64,000 nucleotides of DNA from Actinotalea subterranea (GCF_008364845.1 NZ_VTTP01000001.1:334827-398826); one strand, 5' to 3'. Counted from the stretch's first letter, positions 21,644-30,514 are shown. Numbers and translations are program-made. Notes: generated by a model from the sequence alone, not told the origin.

Positions 21644-22276
21644 ATCTCCACCGACAAGTCCGCCAGCTGGGCCCACTGCGAGGACTTCCGGACGGCCGAC
21701 GAGGTGCTCCTGCGCGCGACGGACCGCGCGGCCCAGCTCGGCTGCGGTGCGGTCTCACCGGGGACGGGCGCCCTGCTCCAGGTCGTCGCGGCCGCGCTCC
21801 GGGCGTCGGCCGTCGTGGAGATCGGCACCGGCGCGGGGGTGTCGGGCCTGTGGCTGCTGCGCGGCATGTCGCCCGACGGAGTCCTGACGACGATCGACGC
21901 CGAGGCCGAGCACCAGCGTGCCGCCAAGGAGGCCTTCCGTGAGGCGGGGATCCGCCCGACCCGGGCGCGCACCATCACGGGCCGCGCGCTCGAGGTGCTC
22001 CCCCGGCTCACCGACGGCGGTTACGACCTGGTCCTGGCCGACGGCGACCCGCTCGAGCTCGCAGAGCACGTCGAGCAGGGCCTGCGTCTGCTCCGGCCGG
22101 GCGGGGTGCTCGCCGTCGCGCACGCCCTCGCGGGCGACCGCACGCCCGACCCGGCGCGACGCGACCCGGTGACGACCGCCCTGCGCGAGGTCACGCGCGC
22201 CCTGCGGGAGGACGACCGGGTGGTGCCGTCGCTGGTCCCGAGCGGCGACGGGCTGCTGCTCGCCGCACGGCGCTGA
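21644..22276 (+). CDS. SAM-dependent O-methyltransferase (Rv1220c-like), 210 aa
   Basis: Class I methyltransferase of the caffeoyl-CoA O-methyltransferase type. The SAM-binding motif [19 protein letters not shown] lies near residue 55, followed by [17 protein letters not shown] and [10 protein letters not shown]. The sequence homologous to other members begins [15 protein letters not shown], preceded by an ATC codon with GGGAGG five bases upstream (21633-21638). No ATG, GTG or TTG lies nearby in frame, so ATC at 21644 is the proposed start; the nearest upstream alternative is GTG at 21503. It is divergent from sigE as in mycobacteria. The substrate is unknown. Confidence 0.85.
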   Translation: MSTDKSASWAHCEDFRTADEVLLRATDRAAQLGCGAVSPGTGALLQVVAAALRASAVVEIGTGAGVSGLWLLRGMSPDGVLTTIDAEAEHQRAAKEAFREAGIRPTRARTITGRALEVLPRLTDGGYDLVLADGDPLELAEHVEQGLRLLRPGGVLAVAHALAGDRTPDPARRDPVTTALREVTRALREDDRVVPSLVPSGDGLLLAARR

Positions 22277-22310
22277 CGCCCGTCGGCGGTCGCTGACGCC
22301 CGTCGGCGGT
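22271..22310. repeat. Perfect 20-bp tandem duplication at the methyltransferase stop
   Basis: CGCTGACGCCCGTCGGCGGT occurs at 22271-22290 and 22291-22310 with no gap. The first copy contains the TGA stop codon of the methyltransferase. Confidence 0.9.
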
Positions 22311-22324
22311 CCCTGAGGGCCTCT

Positions 22325-22345
22325 GGCGCCGCTCGGCGCGGCGCC
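22325..22345. terminator. Hairpin between convergent methyltransferase and aminopeptidase genes
   Basis: GGCGCCGC (22325-22332) pairs perfectly with GCGGCGCC (22338-22345) around a 5-base loop, in an 80-bp gap between converging genes. A bidirectional terminator is likely. Confidence 0.5.
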
Positions 22346-22356
22346 GGGACCGAAGG

Positions 22357-24030
22357 TCAGCGCAGCAGCGTGAGCCAGCGCAGGAGCGCTCGTGCCCCGA
22401 AGCCCGTCGCGCCCTCGGTGACCTCGTGGGCCGTCGCCGCAGCGCGCGCCGGCCCTGCGATGTCGAGGTGCGCCCAGCGCCGGCCACCCGTGAAGTGCTC
22501 GAGGAAGAGCGCGGCCGTGATGGAGCCCCCGCCGATGTGCGGGTCGTCCGTCACGTGACGCAGGTCGGCGATCGTCGAGCGCGTCGCGGACCGGTACTCG
22601 TTCACGAGCGGCATGCGCCACAGCGGCTCCCCCGCCTCGGCGCCCGCCTCCTCGAGCGAGCGCGCCAGGCCCTCGTCGGCGCTGTACAGGGCCGCGTACT
22701 GCTTGCCCAGGCCCAGGGTCGCCGCGCCCGTGAGGGTGGCGACGTCGATCAGCAGGTCCGGGTCGAGGTCGGCCACCGCGTGGCTCAGCGCGTCGGCGAG
22801 CACGAGGCGGCCCTCGGCGTCGGTGTTCGCGATCTCGACCGTGGTGCCGTCGTACATCCGCAGCACGTCGCCTGGCCGGTAGGACGAGCCACCGAAGGCG
22901 TTCTCGGCGAGCGGGAGCACGGCTGTGACGCGGTGGCGAACGCCCGCGCTCGCCGCCGCGAGGACCGTGGCGAGCGCGACGGCCGCCCCGGTCATGTCGG
23001 TCTTCATGGGCACCATCGCCTCGCGGGGCTTGATGGACAGCCCGCCCGTGTCGTAGGTGATCCCCTTGCCGACGAGCACGACGTGCCGCGCGCCGACGGG
23101 CCGGGCCCGACCGGTCCCGCGCGCGGCGGGACGGCGGGCACCCGCGTCCGGCTCGTACCTGACGGTCACGAGCCGGGGGCCGTGCGCCGAGCCGGAGCCG
23201 ACCGCGAGGATCCCGCCGAACCCGCGGTCGGCGAGGGCCTGCGGCTCGAGGACCTCGACGGTGAGTCCCGCGTCCTGCGCGAGCTCGGACGCACGGTCGG
23301 CGAACCAGGCAGGCGTCTTCGTGTCGGACGGGGTCGCGGCGAGGGTCCGCACGAGCCAGGTGGCCTGGGCGGCGATGCGACCCGCGACGACCGCTGCGTC
23401 CGGGTAGCGGCCGAGCAGCACGAGCGAGCGGGCCGCGGCGGGCGCCGGGGACCCGGTCGCCCGGCTCGGGTGCCGGTAGGAGCCGAGGACGTACCCCTCG
23501 ACGAGCGCGGCGGTGCCCTCGGCACCGCCGTCGGCACCGACGGTCGTCACGACGGTGCGCAGGCCGCGGGTCGCACGTGCGACCGCGGCGCCCGCCCGGC
23601 GCAGGTCACGCGGGGTCCCGCTGCCGACGCCCACGATGACGAGCCGGGGCGGCAGGCCCGCCCAGGGAAGCCGGGCGTCCGGGGCGGTCGCCCGGGGAAG
23701 CTGGACGGTGTGCGCCTCGCCCGGCGCTCCGTGCAGGTCGAGGCGGTCGGCCAGGTCGGCGAGGTCGACGCCGTAGCGTGCGGCGGCGTCCGCGGTGCCC
23801 GCGCGGGGCTGGACGCCCTCCTCGCCGTCGTCGCCCTCGGCGGGCGGGGCGACGGGAAGGACGAGGGCGTCGACCTCCGGCTCGGCGAGCAGCGTGCTCG
23901 TCGCCACGGAGCCGCGGACGACCTCGAGGTGCGGCAGCTCGGGGAGGAGCGTGCTCAGCCGCCGCGAGCCCTGCTCACGACGCAGTGCCGGTGCGGCGAC
24001 GCGACGCCGGCTCGGGGACGCTGACGCCAC
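22357..24030 (-). CDS. pepA: Leucyl aminopeptidase (M17)
   Basis: Cytoplasmic two-metal aminopeptidase, 557 aa, longer than the usual about 500. The catalytic domain carries LVGKGITYDTGGLSIKP with the conserved Lys and Asp, MKTDMTGAA, and the family signature NTDAEGRL. An Arg/Ala/Gly-rich insertion (GARRPAARGTGRARPVGARH) lies just before the metal-site strand and appears lineage-specific. The start is GTG at 24030. The N-terminal macro-like domain is divergent. It is a single gene, convergent with the methyltransferase. Confidence 0.93.
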   Translation of the reverse strand: MASASPSRRRVAAPALRREQGSRRLSTLLPELPHLEVVRGSVATSTLLAEPEVDALVLPVAPPAEGDDGEEGVQPRAGTADAAARYGVDLADLADRLDLHGAPGEAHTVQLPRATAPDARLPWAGLPPRLVIVGVGSGTPRDLRRAGAAVARATRGLRTVVTTVGADGGAEGTAALVEGYVLGSYRHPSRATGSPAPAAARSLVLLGRYPDAAVVAGRIAAQATWLVRTLAATPSDTKTPAWFADRASELAQDAGLTVEVLEPQALADRGFGGILAVGSGSAHGPRLVTVRYEPDAGARRPAARGTGRARPVGARHVVLVGKGITYDTGGLSIKPREAMVPMKTDMTGAAVALATVLAAASAGVRHRVTAVLPLAENAFGGSSYRPGDVLRMYDGTTVEIANTDAEGRLVLADALSHAVADLDPDLLIDVATLTGAATLGLGKQYAALYSADEGLARSLEEAGAEAGEPLWRMPLVNEYRSATRSTIADLRHVTDDPHIGGGSITAALFLEHFTGGRRWAHLDIAGPARAAATAHEVTEGATGFGARALLRWLTLLR

Positions 24031-24038
24031 GGTGCCCC

Positions 24039-24206
24039 TCAGCTGACGACGGAGGTCAGCGCCTCGCCCAGCTCGCTCGCCTCGGTCGCGTTGAGCTCGA
24101 CGACCAGGCGGCCGCCACCCTCGAGCGGGACGCGCATGACGATGCCACGCCCCTCCTTGGTGACCTCGAGCGGCCCGTCGCCGGTCCTCGGCTTCATCGC
24201 GGCCAT
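24039..24206 (-). CDS. DUF3117 protein, 55 aa
   Basis: A very small, highly conserved actinobacterial protein (Rv1211-type). It starts MAAMKPRTGDGPLEVTKEGR, continues with GIVMRVPLEGGGRLVVELNA and ends ATEASELGEALTSVVS. GGAGGAGCC sits upstream of the ATG at 24206. The function is unknown; it is predicted to be a compact beta-sheet domain. It reads toward the aminopeptidase gene with an 8-bp gap and may be in the same transcript. Confidence 0.93.
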   Translation of the reverse strand: MAAMKPRTGDGPLEVTKEGRGIVMRVPLEGGGRLVVELNATEASELGEALTSVVS

Positions 24207-24409
24207 CGGTGGCTCCTCCGTGTCGGTCTGTCCCGGCCTCCCCGCGCCCGGTCGCGCGCCACCGGCACGGGCCGGGGGTGCTCGCGCTGAACGGCGGGAG
24301 GGACGGATGTCCGAGATCAGTCTAGTTCACCCGCCGTGCTCGCCGGGACCCGCCGGCCGCGATCCGGGACGCGCACCCGGGCGGAGCCGGGGCCCGCGGG
24401 GGTCCGGGG

Positions 24410-25642
24410 CTAGGGAGGCCAGCCGGAGGGCGGGACCAGGCGCCACAGCAGCGCTACCCAGGCGACCTGCCCGAGCACCCCGACCACGACCATCGCCGCG
24501 AGCGCGGTGCGAGGCAGCCGCGACCGGAGGGCGACGAGCGCGAGCACCCCCGCGACCGGCCAGGCGAGCAGGCTGAAGCGGACGAGGCTCGTCCCCGGCT
24601 CGACCACCAGCAGGAGGTAGGCGACGTAGCCGGCCGACCACCCCTGGAGCTCGGGGCCGAGGCGGGCCATGGGGCGGGTCGCGACCGCGAGCGCCGCGAC
24701 GCCCACGAGGAGCACCAGCACGACCGGGCCCCACGAGCCGAGCAGCCAGCGCGCGACGTCGAGCCACGGCAGCAGCGGGACCACCTCGTCCCGACCTCGC
24801 CACGCGGCCTGCGTCTGCCCGTAGGCGTCGAGCTCCCCCGTGACGAGGCCGCAGACCGCGGGCCAGAGCACGCCCGAGGCGAGAGCAGCCAGGAGCAGCA
24901 CCGCTCCCCCGACCCGCTCGGGCCGGGGCCACGCAGCGCCCGCGCGCGCCTGCCGCCACCGGACCACCAGGTGCGCGACGACGGCGACGGCGACGGGCAG
25001 CGCGACGGCGCGCGTCAGCCCGAGCGCGAGGACGAGCGGGAGCGCCGCCCCGTACCGCCGCACGACGAGGCACCACAGCGTCGCAGCCAGGAGGAGGAGC
25101 GCGAGCGACTCCGTGTACCCGACCTGGAGGACCGGCGCCGACGCCCAGACGGACAGGAGCGCGACCGTCGCGAGCGGCAGGGTCTGCACGACGCCCGCCC
25201 CCGTCCCGCCAGGCACCGCCGGTCCCGGTCCGCCCGGGCGCGCGAGCGCCGCGGCGACCGTCCGGTGGACCACGAGCATCGCGGCCGCGCCCAGGACGAG
25301 CGCGAGCGTCGGCGCCACAACCTCCCAGGGCGCACCCGTCACCTGCATGAGGAGGCGGCACAGGGCCGGGAAGAGAGGGAAGAACGCCCACGGGTTCTGC
25401 TGGACGAGGCCGTCCGCGCCCCGCGGCAGCTCGCCCGGGTATCCCGTCTCGGCGATCGAGCGGTACCAGCTCGCGTCCCACATGAGCCCCGTGTACTGCG
25501 CGTACGACGGCGCCGCGGGCGTCCAGAGGTTCGCCTCCTGCGTGCGCGCGACGGCCATCAGGATCACGGCGCTCACGATCCGCGCGGCCGCGTAGACGCC
25601 GAGCACCTTGAGCCACCAGGGTGCGCGGGCGACAGCGCTCAC
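24410..25642 (-). CDS. Polytopic mannosyltransferase-like protein (PIG-V / GT-C type), 410 aa
   Basis: Probable membrane glycosyltransferase using a polyprenyl-phosphate sugar. About ten to eleven hydrophobic helices are visible. The first periplasmic loop carries LMWDASWYRSIAETGYPGEL, matching the W-D-x2-W-Y-x2-I-A-x2-G-Y pattern of PIG-V-like GT-C enzymes, with the Asp as candidate catalytic residue, followed by FFPLFP. The GTG at 25642 overlaps the FolP2 stop by GTGA. The acceptor is unknown; glycolipid or lipoglycan mannosylation would fit an actinobacterium. The 203-bp gap behind it (24207-24409) shows no gene. Confidence 0.8.
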   Translation of the reverse strand: MSAVARAPWWLKVLGVYAAARIVSAVILMAVARTQEANLWTPAAPSYAQYTGLMWDASWYRSIAETGYPGELPRGADGLVQQNPWAFFPLFPALCRLLMQVTGAPWEVVAPTLALVLGAAAMLVVHRTVAAALARPGGPGPAVPGGTGAGVVQTLPLATVALLSVWASAPVLQVGYTESLALLLLAATLWCLVVRRYGAALPLVLALGLTRAVALPVAVAVVAHLVVRWRQARAGAAWPRPERVGGAVLLLAALASGVLWPAVCGLVTGELDAYGQTQAAWRGRDEVVPLLPWLDVARWLLGSWGPVVLVLLVGVAALAVATRPMARLGPELQGWSAGYVAYLLLVVEPGTSLVRFSLLAWPVAGVLALVALRSRLPRTALAAMVVVGVLGQVAWVALLWRLVPPSGWPP

Positions 25643-26601
25643 ACGAGGCCGCGCACGGCGCGCACCGGTGGGCGGTCCCCGCGCAGGACCGCGACCATCT
25701 CGACGGTGCGCCGTGTCGCGCGCACGTCGTGCGCCCGGAAGACGCTCGCGCCCAGCCACGCCGCGACCGCCGTGGCGGCGAGCGTCCCCTCGAGGCGCTC
25801 GTCGACGGGCAGCCCGAGGGACTCCCCGACGAAGTCCTTGCGGCTGAGCGCCATGAGGACGGGGAAGCCGAGCGCGACGAGGTCAGGCGTGCGGCGCGTG
25901 AGGTGGAGCGAGTGCCAGGTGGTCTTCCCGAAGTCGTGCGTGGGGTCCACCAGGACGGAGCCCGGGTCGACGCCCGCGCGGACCGCGCGCGCCGCGGCGG
26001 CCGCGAGCGTGGCGAGGACGTCCACGAGCACGCCGTCGAGCGGGTCGGCCTCGGCACCCGCATCGGGGTCAGCGTCCGCGTCCGGCTCTGGGGCAGGCAC
26101 GTACTGCGGCCGGAGCGGGTCGGTGCGCGGGGGCAGCCCACCCGTGTGCGAGCAGACGAGGCCGGCACCGGCGGCGGCGGCGACGTGCGCGAGCGCCGGG
26201 TCGTGCCCGGCCCACGTGTCGTTGACGAGGTCCGCGCCCGCGGCCGTCACGGCCTCGGCCACCTCGGCCCGCCACGTGTCGACGCTGATGGGCAGGTCCG
26301 GGAACGCGGCTCGGACCCGCCTGACGACCGGCAGCACGCGGTCGATCTCCTCCTCGACGCCGACCTCGGCGCCGCGACCCGCGCGGACCCCGCCGATGTC
26401 CACGAGGTCCGCCCCGTCGGCGACGGCACGCGCGACGGCCGCGAGCGCCGCGTCCTCGTCGCCGGCGCGGGCGGCGGGGTAGAACGAGTCGGGCGTGCGG
26501 TTGACGACGGCCATGACGGCGGCACGGTCCGGGGCCAGCACCCGGCCGCGCAGCCGCAGCGGCACCCCCGCCGTCGGCGGCAGACCTGTCCCGCCGGTCA
26601 C
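25639..26601 (-). CDS. folP2: FolP2-like dihydropteroate synthase homologue, probably not a synthase, 320 aa
   Basis: A pterin-binding TIM-barrel homologue of dihydropteroate synthase. Barrel landmarks are MAVVNRTPDSFY, DLVDIGG, ISVDTWRAEV, LVNDTWAGHD, VDPTHDFGKTTWH and LMALSRKDFVGE. Two key loops differ from true FolP: N-V-T-P-D-S-F-S is N-R-T-P-D-S-F-Y, and the STRPG of loop 2 is replaced (GGVRAGRGAEVG). An Asp/Ala insertion (PEPDADADPDAGAEADPL) is also present. Mycobacterial FolP2, which has the same neighbours, is reported not to supply synthase activity. It is coupled at both ends (GTGA) to the LOG-family gene and the mannosyltransferase gene. Confidence 0.85.
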   Translation of the reverse strand: MTGGTGLPPTAGVPLRLRGRVLAPDRAAVMAVVNRTPDSFYPAARAGDEDAALAAVARAVADGADLVDIGGVRAGRGAEVGVEEEIDRVLPVVRRVRAAFPDLPISVDTWRAEVAEAVTAAGADLVNDTWAGHDPALAHVAAAAGAGLVCSHTGGLPPRTDPLRPQYVPAPEPDADADPDAGAEADPLDGVLVDVLATLAAAAARAVRAGVDPGSVLVDPTHDFGKTTWHSLHLTRRTPDLVALGFPVLMALSRKDFVGESLGLPVDERLEGTLAATAVAAWLGASVFRAHDVRATRRTVEMVAVLRGDRPPVRAVRGLV

Positions 26602-27428
26602 CGCTCGCGCGAGGCCTGCTCGGCCTCCTGCTCGGCCGCAGCGTTCGCCGCGACGGCGGCCTCCTCCTCGGCACGCAGCTGGGCGTCCCGCTCGGCCACG
26701 AGCTCGACGGCCTCCCTCGGGTCGTCCACGAGCTGGATGAGGTCGAGGTCCTTCGCGCTGACGGTCCCGTGGTCGACGACCGGTCCGCGGAGCCAGTCGA
26801 GCAGGCCGCTCCAGTAGCTCGTGCCGACGAGCACGATCGGGAACTCCGTGACCTTGTGGGTCTGGACGAGGGTCAGGGACTCGAAGAGCTCGTCGAAGGT
26901 GCCGAACCCGCCGGGCAGCACGATGAAGCCCTGGGCGTACTTGACGAACATGGTCTTGCGGGCGAAGAAGTAGCGGAAGTTGACGCCGAGGTCGACCCAC
27001 TGGTTCATGCCCTGCTCGAAGGGCAGCTCGATCCCGAGGCCGATCGACAGGCCGCCGGCCTCGTTGGCGCCGCGGTTGGCGGCCTCCATGATCCCCGGGC
27101 CACCGCCCGTGATCACGGCGTAGCCGGCCTCGACGAGCCCGCGGCCCACCTGGACACCGAGCTCGTACTCCGGCTGGTCGGGCTTGGTCCTGGCCGATCC
27201 GAAGACGCTCACGGCGGGGCCGACCTCGGCGAGCGCGCCGAAGCCCTCGACGAACTCGCTCTGGATGCGCATGACCCGCCACGGGTCGGCGTGGACCCAG
27301 TCCGCCCCGCCGCCGCGGGCGAGCAGGTTCTGGTCGCTCGTCGTCACCGGCACCTGGCCGCGGCGCAGCAGCACCGGGCCCCTGCGGTAGCCGTTCGTTG
27401 CGGGACGTCCTGGGATGTGCGCGGTCAT
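26598..27428 (-). CDS. LOG-family nucleoside-monophosphate phosphoribohydrolase-like protein (TIGR00730)
   Basis: Rossmann-fold protein of the Lonely Guy type; characterised members hydrolyse the N-glycosidic bond of nucleoside monophosphates, including cytokinin precursors. The 276-residue chain has GGGPGIMEAANRGA and LPGGFGTFDELFE (PGGxGTxxE), the two family motifs. The C-terminus is a charged Ala/Glu coiled-coil-like tail. The ATG at 27428 begins MTAHIPGRPATNGYRRGP; the motifs start at about residue 85. It follows dapE by 10 bp and overlaps folP2, so dapE, this gene, folP2 and the mannosyltransferase look like one operon. Confidence 0.9.
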   Translation of the reverse strand: MTAHIPGRPATNGYRRGPVLLRRGQVPVTTSDQNLLARGGGADWVHADPWRVMRIQSEFVEGFGALAEVGPAVSVFGSARTKPDQPEYELGVQVGRGLVEAGYAVITGGGPGIMEAANRGANEAGGLSIGLGIELPFEQGMNQWVDLGVNFRYFFARKTMFVKYAQGFIVLPGGFGTFDELFESLTLVQTHKVTEFPIVLVGTSYWSGLLDWLRGPVVDHGTVSAKDLDLIQLVDDPREAVELVAERDAQLRAEEEAAVAANAAAEQEAEQASRER

Positions 27429-27438
27429 GCGTCCGACT

Positions 27439-28533
27439 CTAGGAGGTGAGCCACGCCCGGAGCCCGGCGAAGCAGCCCGTGATCTGGTCCACCGGGCACC
27501 GCTCGTCGTCCGCATGCGCGAGCGTGGGGTCGCCGGGGCCGAAGTTCACCGCGGGGACACCGAGCTCGGTGAAGCGCGCGACGTCCGTCCACCCCTCCTT
27601 GGCCGCCGGGGGGCGGCCCGTCAGGCCCGTGACGGCGGCCGCGAACGCCGCGGCGGCGGGGTGGTCGAGGCCCGGCCTGGCGCCCGGCGCGGCGTCGGTC
27701 ACCCGGACGTCATAGCCCTCGAAGAGGTCGCGGACGTGCGCCACCGCCTCGTCGAGCGACCGTGCGGGCGCGAACCGGTAGTTGACGGTGACGACGCACT
27801 CGTCGGGGATGACGTTGCCGGCGATGCCGCCCCGGATCCCGACGGCGTTGAGCCCTTCGCGGTAGACGAGGCCGTCGACGTCGACCGCACGCGGGGAGTA
27901 GGCCGCGAGCCGAGCGAGCAGCGGCGCCGCACCGTGGATCGCATTGACCCCGAGCCACGCGCGACCGGAGTGCGCGGCGCGACCGGGCACGCGGACCTCC
28001 GCGCGCAGCGTGCCGTTGCAGCCGCCCTCGAGCGCACCCGCCGTCGGCTCGCAGAGCACCGCGAAGTCGCCCGAGACCCAGTCCGGGTGGTTCCGCACCA
28101 GGCGGCCCAGGCCGTTGCGGTCCGCCTCGACCTCCTCCTGGTCGTAGAACACCCACGTGACGTCCCGGGTCGGCGCGGTGAGCGTCGCCGCGAGCGCGAG
28201 CTGCACCGCGACGCCGGCCTTCATGTCGACGGTGCCGCGGCCCCACAGCTCGGTGACGCCCGACGCGTCCGTGCGCAGCTCGGTCGGCAGGTTGCCCGCG
28301 ACGGGGACGGTGTCGAGGTGCCCGGCGACGACGACGCGCTCGGACCGACCCAGTGCGGTCCGAGCGACGAGGGCGTCGCCGTCGCGCAGCACCTCGAGGT
28401 GGTCGAGGCCACGCAGAGCCTGGTCGACCGCGTCGGCGAGGCGCCGCTCGTCGCCGCTCACCGACTCGGTGTCGCACAGGGCGCGGGCCAGCTCGACGAG
28501 GTCGCCGGTGAGGTTGAGGACGGGGTCGGCCAT
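27439..28533 (-). CDS. dapE: Succinyl-diaminopimelate desuccinylase
   Basis: Hydrolyses N-succinyl-LL-diaminopimelate in lysine and peptidoglycan precursor synthesis. The 364-residue chain is of the actinobacterial M20A type. [15 protein letters not shown] and [15 protein letters not shown] contain the first metal ligands, [13 protein letters not shown] the catalytic Glu pair, and [20 protein letters not shown] the C-terminal metal site. The ATG at 28533 has no Shine-Dalgarno but has TAGGGT seven bases upstream, so the transcript is probably leaderless. It diverges from dapD, its pathway partner. Confidence 0.95.
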   Translation of the reverse strand: MADPVLNLTGDLVELARALCDTESVSGDERRLADAVDQALRGLDHLEVLRDGDALVARTALGRSERVVVAGHLDTVPVAGNLPTELRTDASGVTELWGRGTVDMKAGVAVQLALAATLTAPTRDVTWVFYDQEEVEADRNGLGRLVRNHPDWVSGDFAVLCEPTAGALEGGCNGTLRAEVRVPGRAAHSGRAWLGVNAIHGAAPLLARLAAYSPRAVDVDGLVYREGLNAVGIRGGIAGNVIPDECVVTVNYRFAPARSLDEAVAHVRDLFEGYDVRVTDAAPGARPGLDHPAAAAFAAAVTGLTGRPPAAKEGWTDVARFTELGVPAVNFGPGDPTLAHADDERCPVDQITGCFAGLRAWLTS

Positions 28534-28606
28534 GCCCGCGACCCTAGTCCGCGGCGCGGCGCGCCAGGCGTGGGGGGCCGCACCCCGGACATCTAGGCTG
28601 GCCCGC
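28534..28606. promoter_or_regulatory. Symmetric leaderless promoters of dapE and dapD
   Basis: Minus-strand TAGGGT (28541-28546) ends 7 bases before the dapE ATG. Plus-strand TAGGCT (28594-28599) ends 7 bases before the dapD ATG. Both match TANNNT at the spacing that places transcription start on the A of ATG, and neither gene has a ribosome site. The whole gap is only 73 bp. Confidence 0.6.
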
Positions 28607-29590
28607 ATGACTGATCGCACCGCCTGGGGCCACGGCCTGGCCACGCTGACGGACGACGGCACGGTCCTCGACGTCTGGTACCCGGAGCCGGTGCTGGGCA
28701 CGGCGGACGACGCCGACCCCGACGCCGCCGCGCGGGCCGCGTCGCTGCGTGGGCGGCTCGAGGCCCTCGAGGGCGCCGACGTCGCGCGCGGGGTGCGCAC
28801 CTCGACGGTGACGACGCGGATCGACCTCGACGCCCCGCCGTCGTCCACGGCCGACGCCTACCTGCGCCTGCACCTGCTCTCGCACCGCCTCGTCGCTCCC
28901 CACGGGCAGAACCTCGACGGCATCTTCGGCGTGCTGCCCAACGTCGTGTGGACGGACCGGGGCCCGTGCGCGGTCGAGGGCTTCGAGGAGACGCGCCTGC
29001 GCCTGCGGGCCGCCCACGGCACGGCACCGACGGTGCACGGCGTCGACAAGTTCCCGCGGATGGTCGACTACGTGCTGCCCTCGGGCGTCCGCATCGCCGA
29101 CGCCGACCGCGTACGCCTCGGCGCGCACCTCGCGGAGGGCACCACCGTGATGCACGAGGGCTTCGTCAACTTCAACGCGGGGACCCTCGGCGTGTCGATG
29201 GTCGAGGGTCGCATCTCGGCGGGCGTCGTCGTCGGCGACGGCAGCGACGTCGGCGGGGGCGCCTCGATCATGGGGACGCTCTCGGGGGGCGGGCGCACCG
29301 TCATCAGCATCGGGCGGCGGTCGCTGCTCGGCGCGAACTCGGGCCTCGGCATCCCCCTCGGTGACGACTGCGTCGTCGAGGCAGGCCTGTACGTCACGGC
29401 CGGCACCAAGGTCACGGTCGTCGGCGCCGGGAGCGCGACGGACGGTGCGGACCGCACGGTCGTGGCGGCTCGCGAGCTGGCCGGCCAGGACGGCCTGCTG
29501 TTCCGCCGCAACTCGCTCACCGGGGTCGTCGAGGTGCTCGCGCGCGCGGGTCACGGCATCGTGCTCAACCCGGACCTCCACGCGAACTGA
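28607..29590 (+). CDS. dapD: Tetrahydrodipicolinate N-succinyltransferase
   Basis: Transfers succinyl from succinyl-CoA to tetrahydrodipicolinate, two steps before DapE. The 327-residue protein is of the actinobacterial long type. Its C-terminal half is a left-handed beta-helix of hexapeptide repeats ([60 protein letters not shown]). [20 protein letters not shown] is typical of this branch. The ATG at 28607 is positioned for leaderless translation. Confidence 0.96.
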   Translation: MTDRTAWGHGLATLTDDGTVLDVWYPEPVLGTADDADPDAAARAASLRGRLEALEGADVARGVRTSTVTTRIDLDAPPSSTADAYLRLHLLSHRLVAPHGQNLDGIFGVLPNVVWTDRGPCAVEGFEETRLRLRAAHGTAPTVHGVDKFPRMVDYVLPSGVRIADADRVRLGAHLAEGTTVMHEGFVNFNAGTLGVSMVEGRISAGVVVGDGSDVGGGASIMGTLSGGGRTVISIGRRSLLGANSGLGIPLGDDCVVEAGLYVTAGTKVTVVGAGSATDGADRTVVAARELAGQDGLLFRRNSLTGVVEVLARAGHGIVLNPDLHAN

Positions 29591-29600
29591 GGCGGACGTG

Positions 29601-30494
29601 ATGGCACTCTCCCGCGCAGCCCGTCGGCGTCGCGCCGGCGTGCGGGCCGTGGCGGGCACCGTCGCGTTCTCGGCCGTCGTCGTCGGCGGCGGGATCGGTG
29701 TCGCCGCCTGGCTCGGAAGGTCCGACGAGGCTCCGGCCGACGCGCGGTGCGAGGCGGTCCTCGACGGCACGTCCTGGTACCTCGAGCCCGACCAGGCCGA
29801 GACCGCCGCGCTCATCTCGGCGACGAGCCTGCGCCGGGGCCTGCCGGCGCGCGCGACGACCATCGCGATCGCCACGGGCCTCCAGGAGTCGACCCTGCGC
29901 AACATCGACCACGGCGACCGGGACTCGGTCGGGATCTTCCAGCAGCGCCCGTCGCAGGGCTGGGGAACCGTCGAGCAGATCATGGACCCCGTGTACTCGA
30001 CGAACGCCTTCTACGACGCGCTCGTCGACGTCGACGGGTACCAGGACCTGCCTGTGACCGAGGCGGCGCAGGCCGTCCAGCGCTCGGGGTTCCCGGACGC
30101 CTATGCCCAGCACGAGGCGCGCGCGCGGGCCTGGGCGTCGGCGATGTACGGCTACACCGGTGCGGCCGTGACCTGCACGCTCCCGGAGCCGGACGGTGCG
30201 GGGGACGCCGCGAGCGTGGTCGCACGCGTCGAGCGGGACTTCAACGGACTGGGTGCGAGCGTGCCGCAGGACGGGGTGGTGCAGATCGACGCCTCGCCGA
30301 TGGCTGCGGCACCCGAGGACGCGGACCGGCTCGCGTGGGCCGTCGCCCACTGGGCGGTCTCGGTCGCGTCGCCCCTGGACATCGCGACGGTCCAGCACGG
30401 CGACCGGACCTGGGACAGGTCCACGGGCCGGTGGGTGCGGACCGAGGGCGAGCCGGCCGGCGCCGGGCTCGTCCTGGTCACCGTCGCGAGCTGA
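29601..30494 (+). CDS. Membrane-anchored protein with lysozyme/transglycosylase-like domain, 297 aa
   Basis: A short basic N-terminus (MALSRAARRRRAGVRAVAG) and one helix (TVAFSAVVVGGGIGVAAWLG) place the rest outside the membrane. Residues about 60-170 contain ATGLQESTLRNIDHGDRDSV followed by GIFQQRPSQGWGT, resembling the catalytic Glu (Q-E-S) and G-L-F-Q elements of lytic transglycosylase and goose-type lysozyme folds. Relatives are common in actinobacteria and often misnamed heavy-metal transporter. Muralytic activity is inferred. The start is ATG 29601, or GTG one codon earlier. It follows dapD by 10 bp and may be co-transcribed with it. Confidence 0.78.
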   Translation: MALSRAARRRRAGVRAVAGTVAFSAVVVGGGIGVAAWLGRSDEAPADARCEAVLDGTSWYLEPDQAETAALISATSLRRGLPARATTIAIATGLQESTLRNIDHGDRDSVGIFQQRPSQGWGTVEQIMDPVYSTNAFYDALVDVDGYQDLPVTEAAQAVQRSGFPDAYAQHEARARAWASAMYGYTGAAVTCTLPEPDGAGDAASVVARVERDFNGLGASVPQDGVVQIDASPMAAAPEDADRLAWAVAHWAVSVASPLDIATVQHGDRTWDRSTGRWVRTEGEPAGAGLVLVTVAS

Positions 30495-30514
30495 GGCGGT
30501 ACCGCACGAGCCGT

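Noticed and set aside
24207-24409. Additional small gene between DUF3117 and the mannosyltransferase
   Set aside because: No frame has a ribosome site or stable composition; minus-strand TAGACT near 24322-24327 may be a -10 for the DUF3117 gene but has no matching -35.
25639-26601. Canonical folate-pathway dihydropteroate synthase
   Set aside because: The loop-2 STRPG motif is absent and loop 1 reads NRTPDSFY, matching the FolP2 branch.
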